Part shown: in pieces, positions 52,445-52,540 of the stretch
Position numbering within the stretch: position 1 is the stretch's first letter
How the letters are laid out: every line of letters starts with the position of its first letter
Assembly (NCBI GenBank): GCA_009773665.1
Contig: WSYE01000029.1
Coordinates: 1 to 52,540 of the forward strand
Origin: Desulfovibrionaceae bacterium
Lineage (GTDB): Bacteria; Desulfobacterota; Desulfovibrionia; Desulfovibrionales; Desulfovibrionaceae
Direction of reading: 5' to 3'
Length of the DNA: 52,540 nt
The notes under the pieces: model-generated
Database searches by the model: none
What the model was told of the DNA's origin: nothing
Seen by the model: the letters and a program-made list of their open reading frames with translations, nothing else
Made by a program: the position numbers and the translations under genes

Positions 52445-52540
52445 ATGGGTAAGGCCAAATTCGAGCGCAATAAGCCGCACGTCAACATCGGCACCATCGG
52501 TCATATCGACCACGGCAAGACCACGCTGACCGCCGCCATC
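52445..52540 (+). CDS. tuf: Elongation factor Tu, 5' end
   Basis: The first 32 codons of EF-Tu, cut by the window edge. EF-Tu delivers aminoacyl-tRNA to the ribosome as a GTPase. The sequence [20 protein letters not shown] runs into [11 protein letters not shown], containing the P-loop. The usual GHVDHGKT is GHIDHGKT here, a mild change. GAGGGGG lies seven bases before the ATG. The order tRNA-Thr, Tyr, Gly, Thr then tuf is the classical tufB operon layout. Confidence 0.97.
   Translation, partial: MGKAKFERNKPHVNIGTIGHIDHGKTTLTAAI

Overview
The window looks like chromosomal DNA of a high-GC member of the Desulfovibrionales (sulfate-reducing deltaproteobacteria). This is inference from gene content: a Qrc-like menaquinone reductase cluster with a multihaem cytochrome c, a pyruvoyl arginine decarboxylase near argS, a type III glutamine synthetase, a PEP-CTERM protein, several c-di-GMP signalling proteins, and the tRNA-Thr/Tyr/Gly/Thr-tuf order at the right end. 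No phage, transposase, CRISPR array or rRNA was seen.

Layout. 1-13.4 kb is mostly minus-strand housekeeping: a DUF255 thioredoxin-like protein, a divergent Cache-PAS-GGDEF cyclase, an SDR, then nth-tgt-ydcF (nth is broken by an internal deletion), a metallo-beta-lactamase-fold hydrolase, argS-SPOR-pdaD and fabD. 13.4-17.9 kb holds rsmG, a nitronate monooxygenase-like gene, rlmH, a DUF4390 protein and a TIGR01777 epimerase. 17.9-23.3 kb is a plus-strand block: a receiver-PAS-HD-GYP regulator, a LysA-like PLP decarboxylase and an AMP ligase-ACP-PlsC fusion. 23.3-27.8 kb is minus strand: a periplasmic binding protein and an mla-type lipid transport operon (STAS-mlaE, mlaF, mlaD, PqiC-like lipoprotein).

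28-34.3 kb is accessory-like: a TPR protein, a PEP-CTERM protein, YjbQ, two very small genes (a 26-residue membrane peptide and a 55-residue lipoprotein) and a type III glutamine synthetase gene with an internal deletion and frameshift. Its last codons and terminator are repeated almost exactly 560 bp away. 34.3-41 kb holds a YkgJ cysteine-cluster protein, an acyltransferase with a sialidase-fold protein, a receiver-histidine kinase next to an L,D-transpeptidase, and an NlpC/P60 lipoprotein.

41.3-52.5 kb is plus strand. It runs from a RamA-like activator, an Rsm22-like Fe-S protein, lipB and lipA to rfbC and manC (sugar nucleotides), then four coupled genes for a Qrc-like quinone-cytochrome complex, then four tRNA genes and the start of tuf.

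The most interesting signals are: a three-copy dispersed hairpin element with compensatory base changes; the 71-bp repeat of the glutamine synthetase 3' end, which resembles attachment sites, flanking a tiny lipoprotein gene; two genes with similar internal out-of-frame deletions; the decarboxylase plus ligase-ACP-acyltransferase pair; and the Qrc-like complex with five haem motifs and an unusually small membrane subunit.
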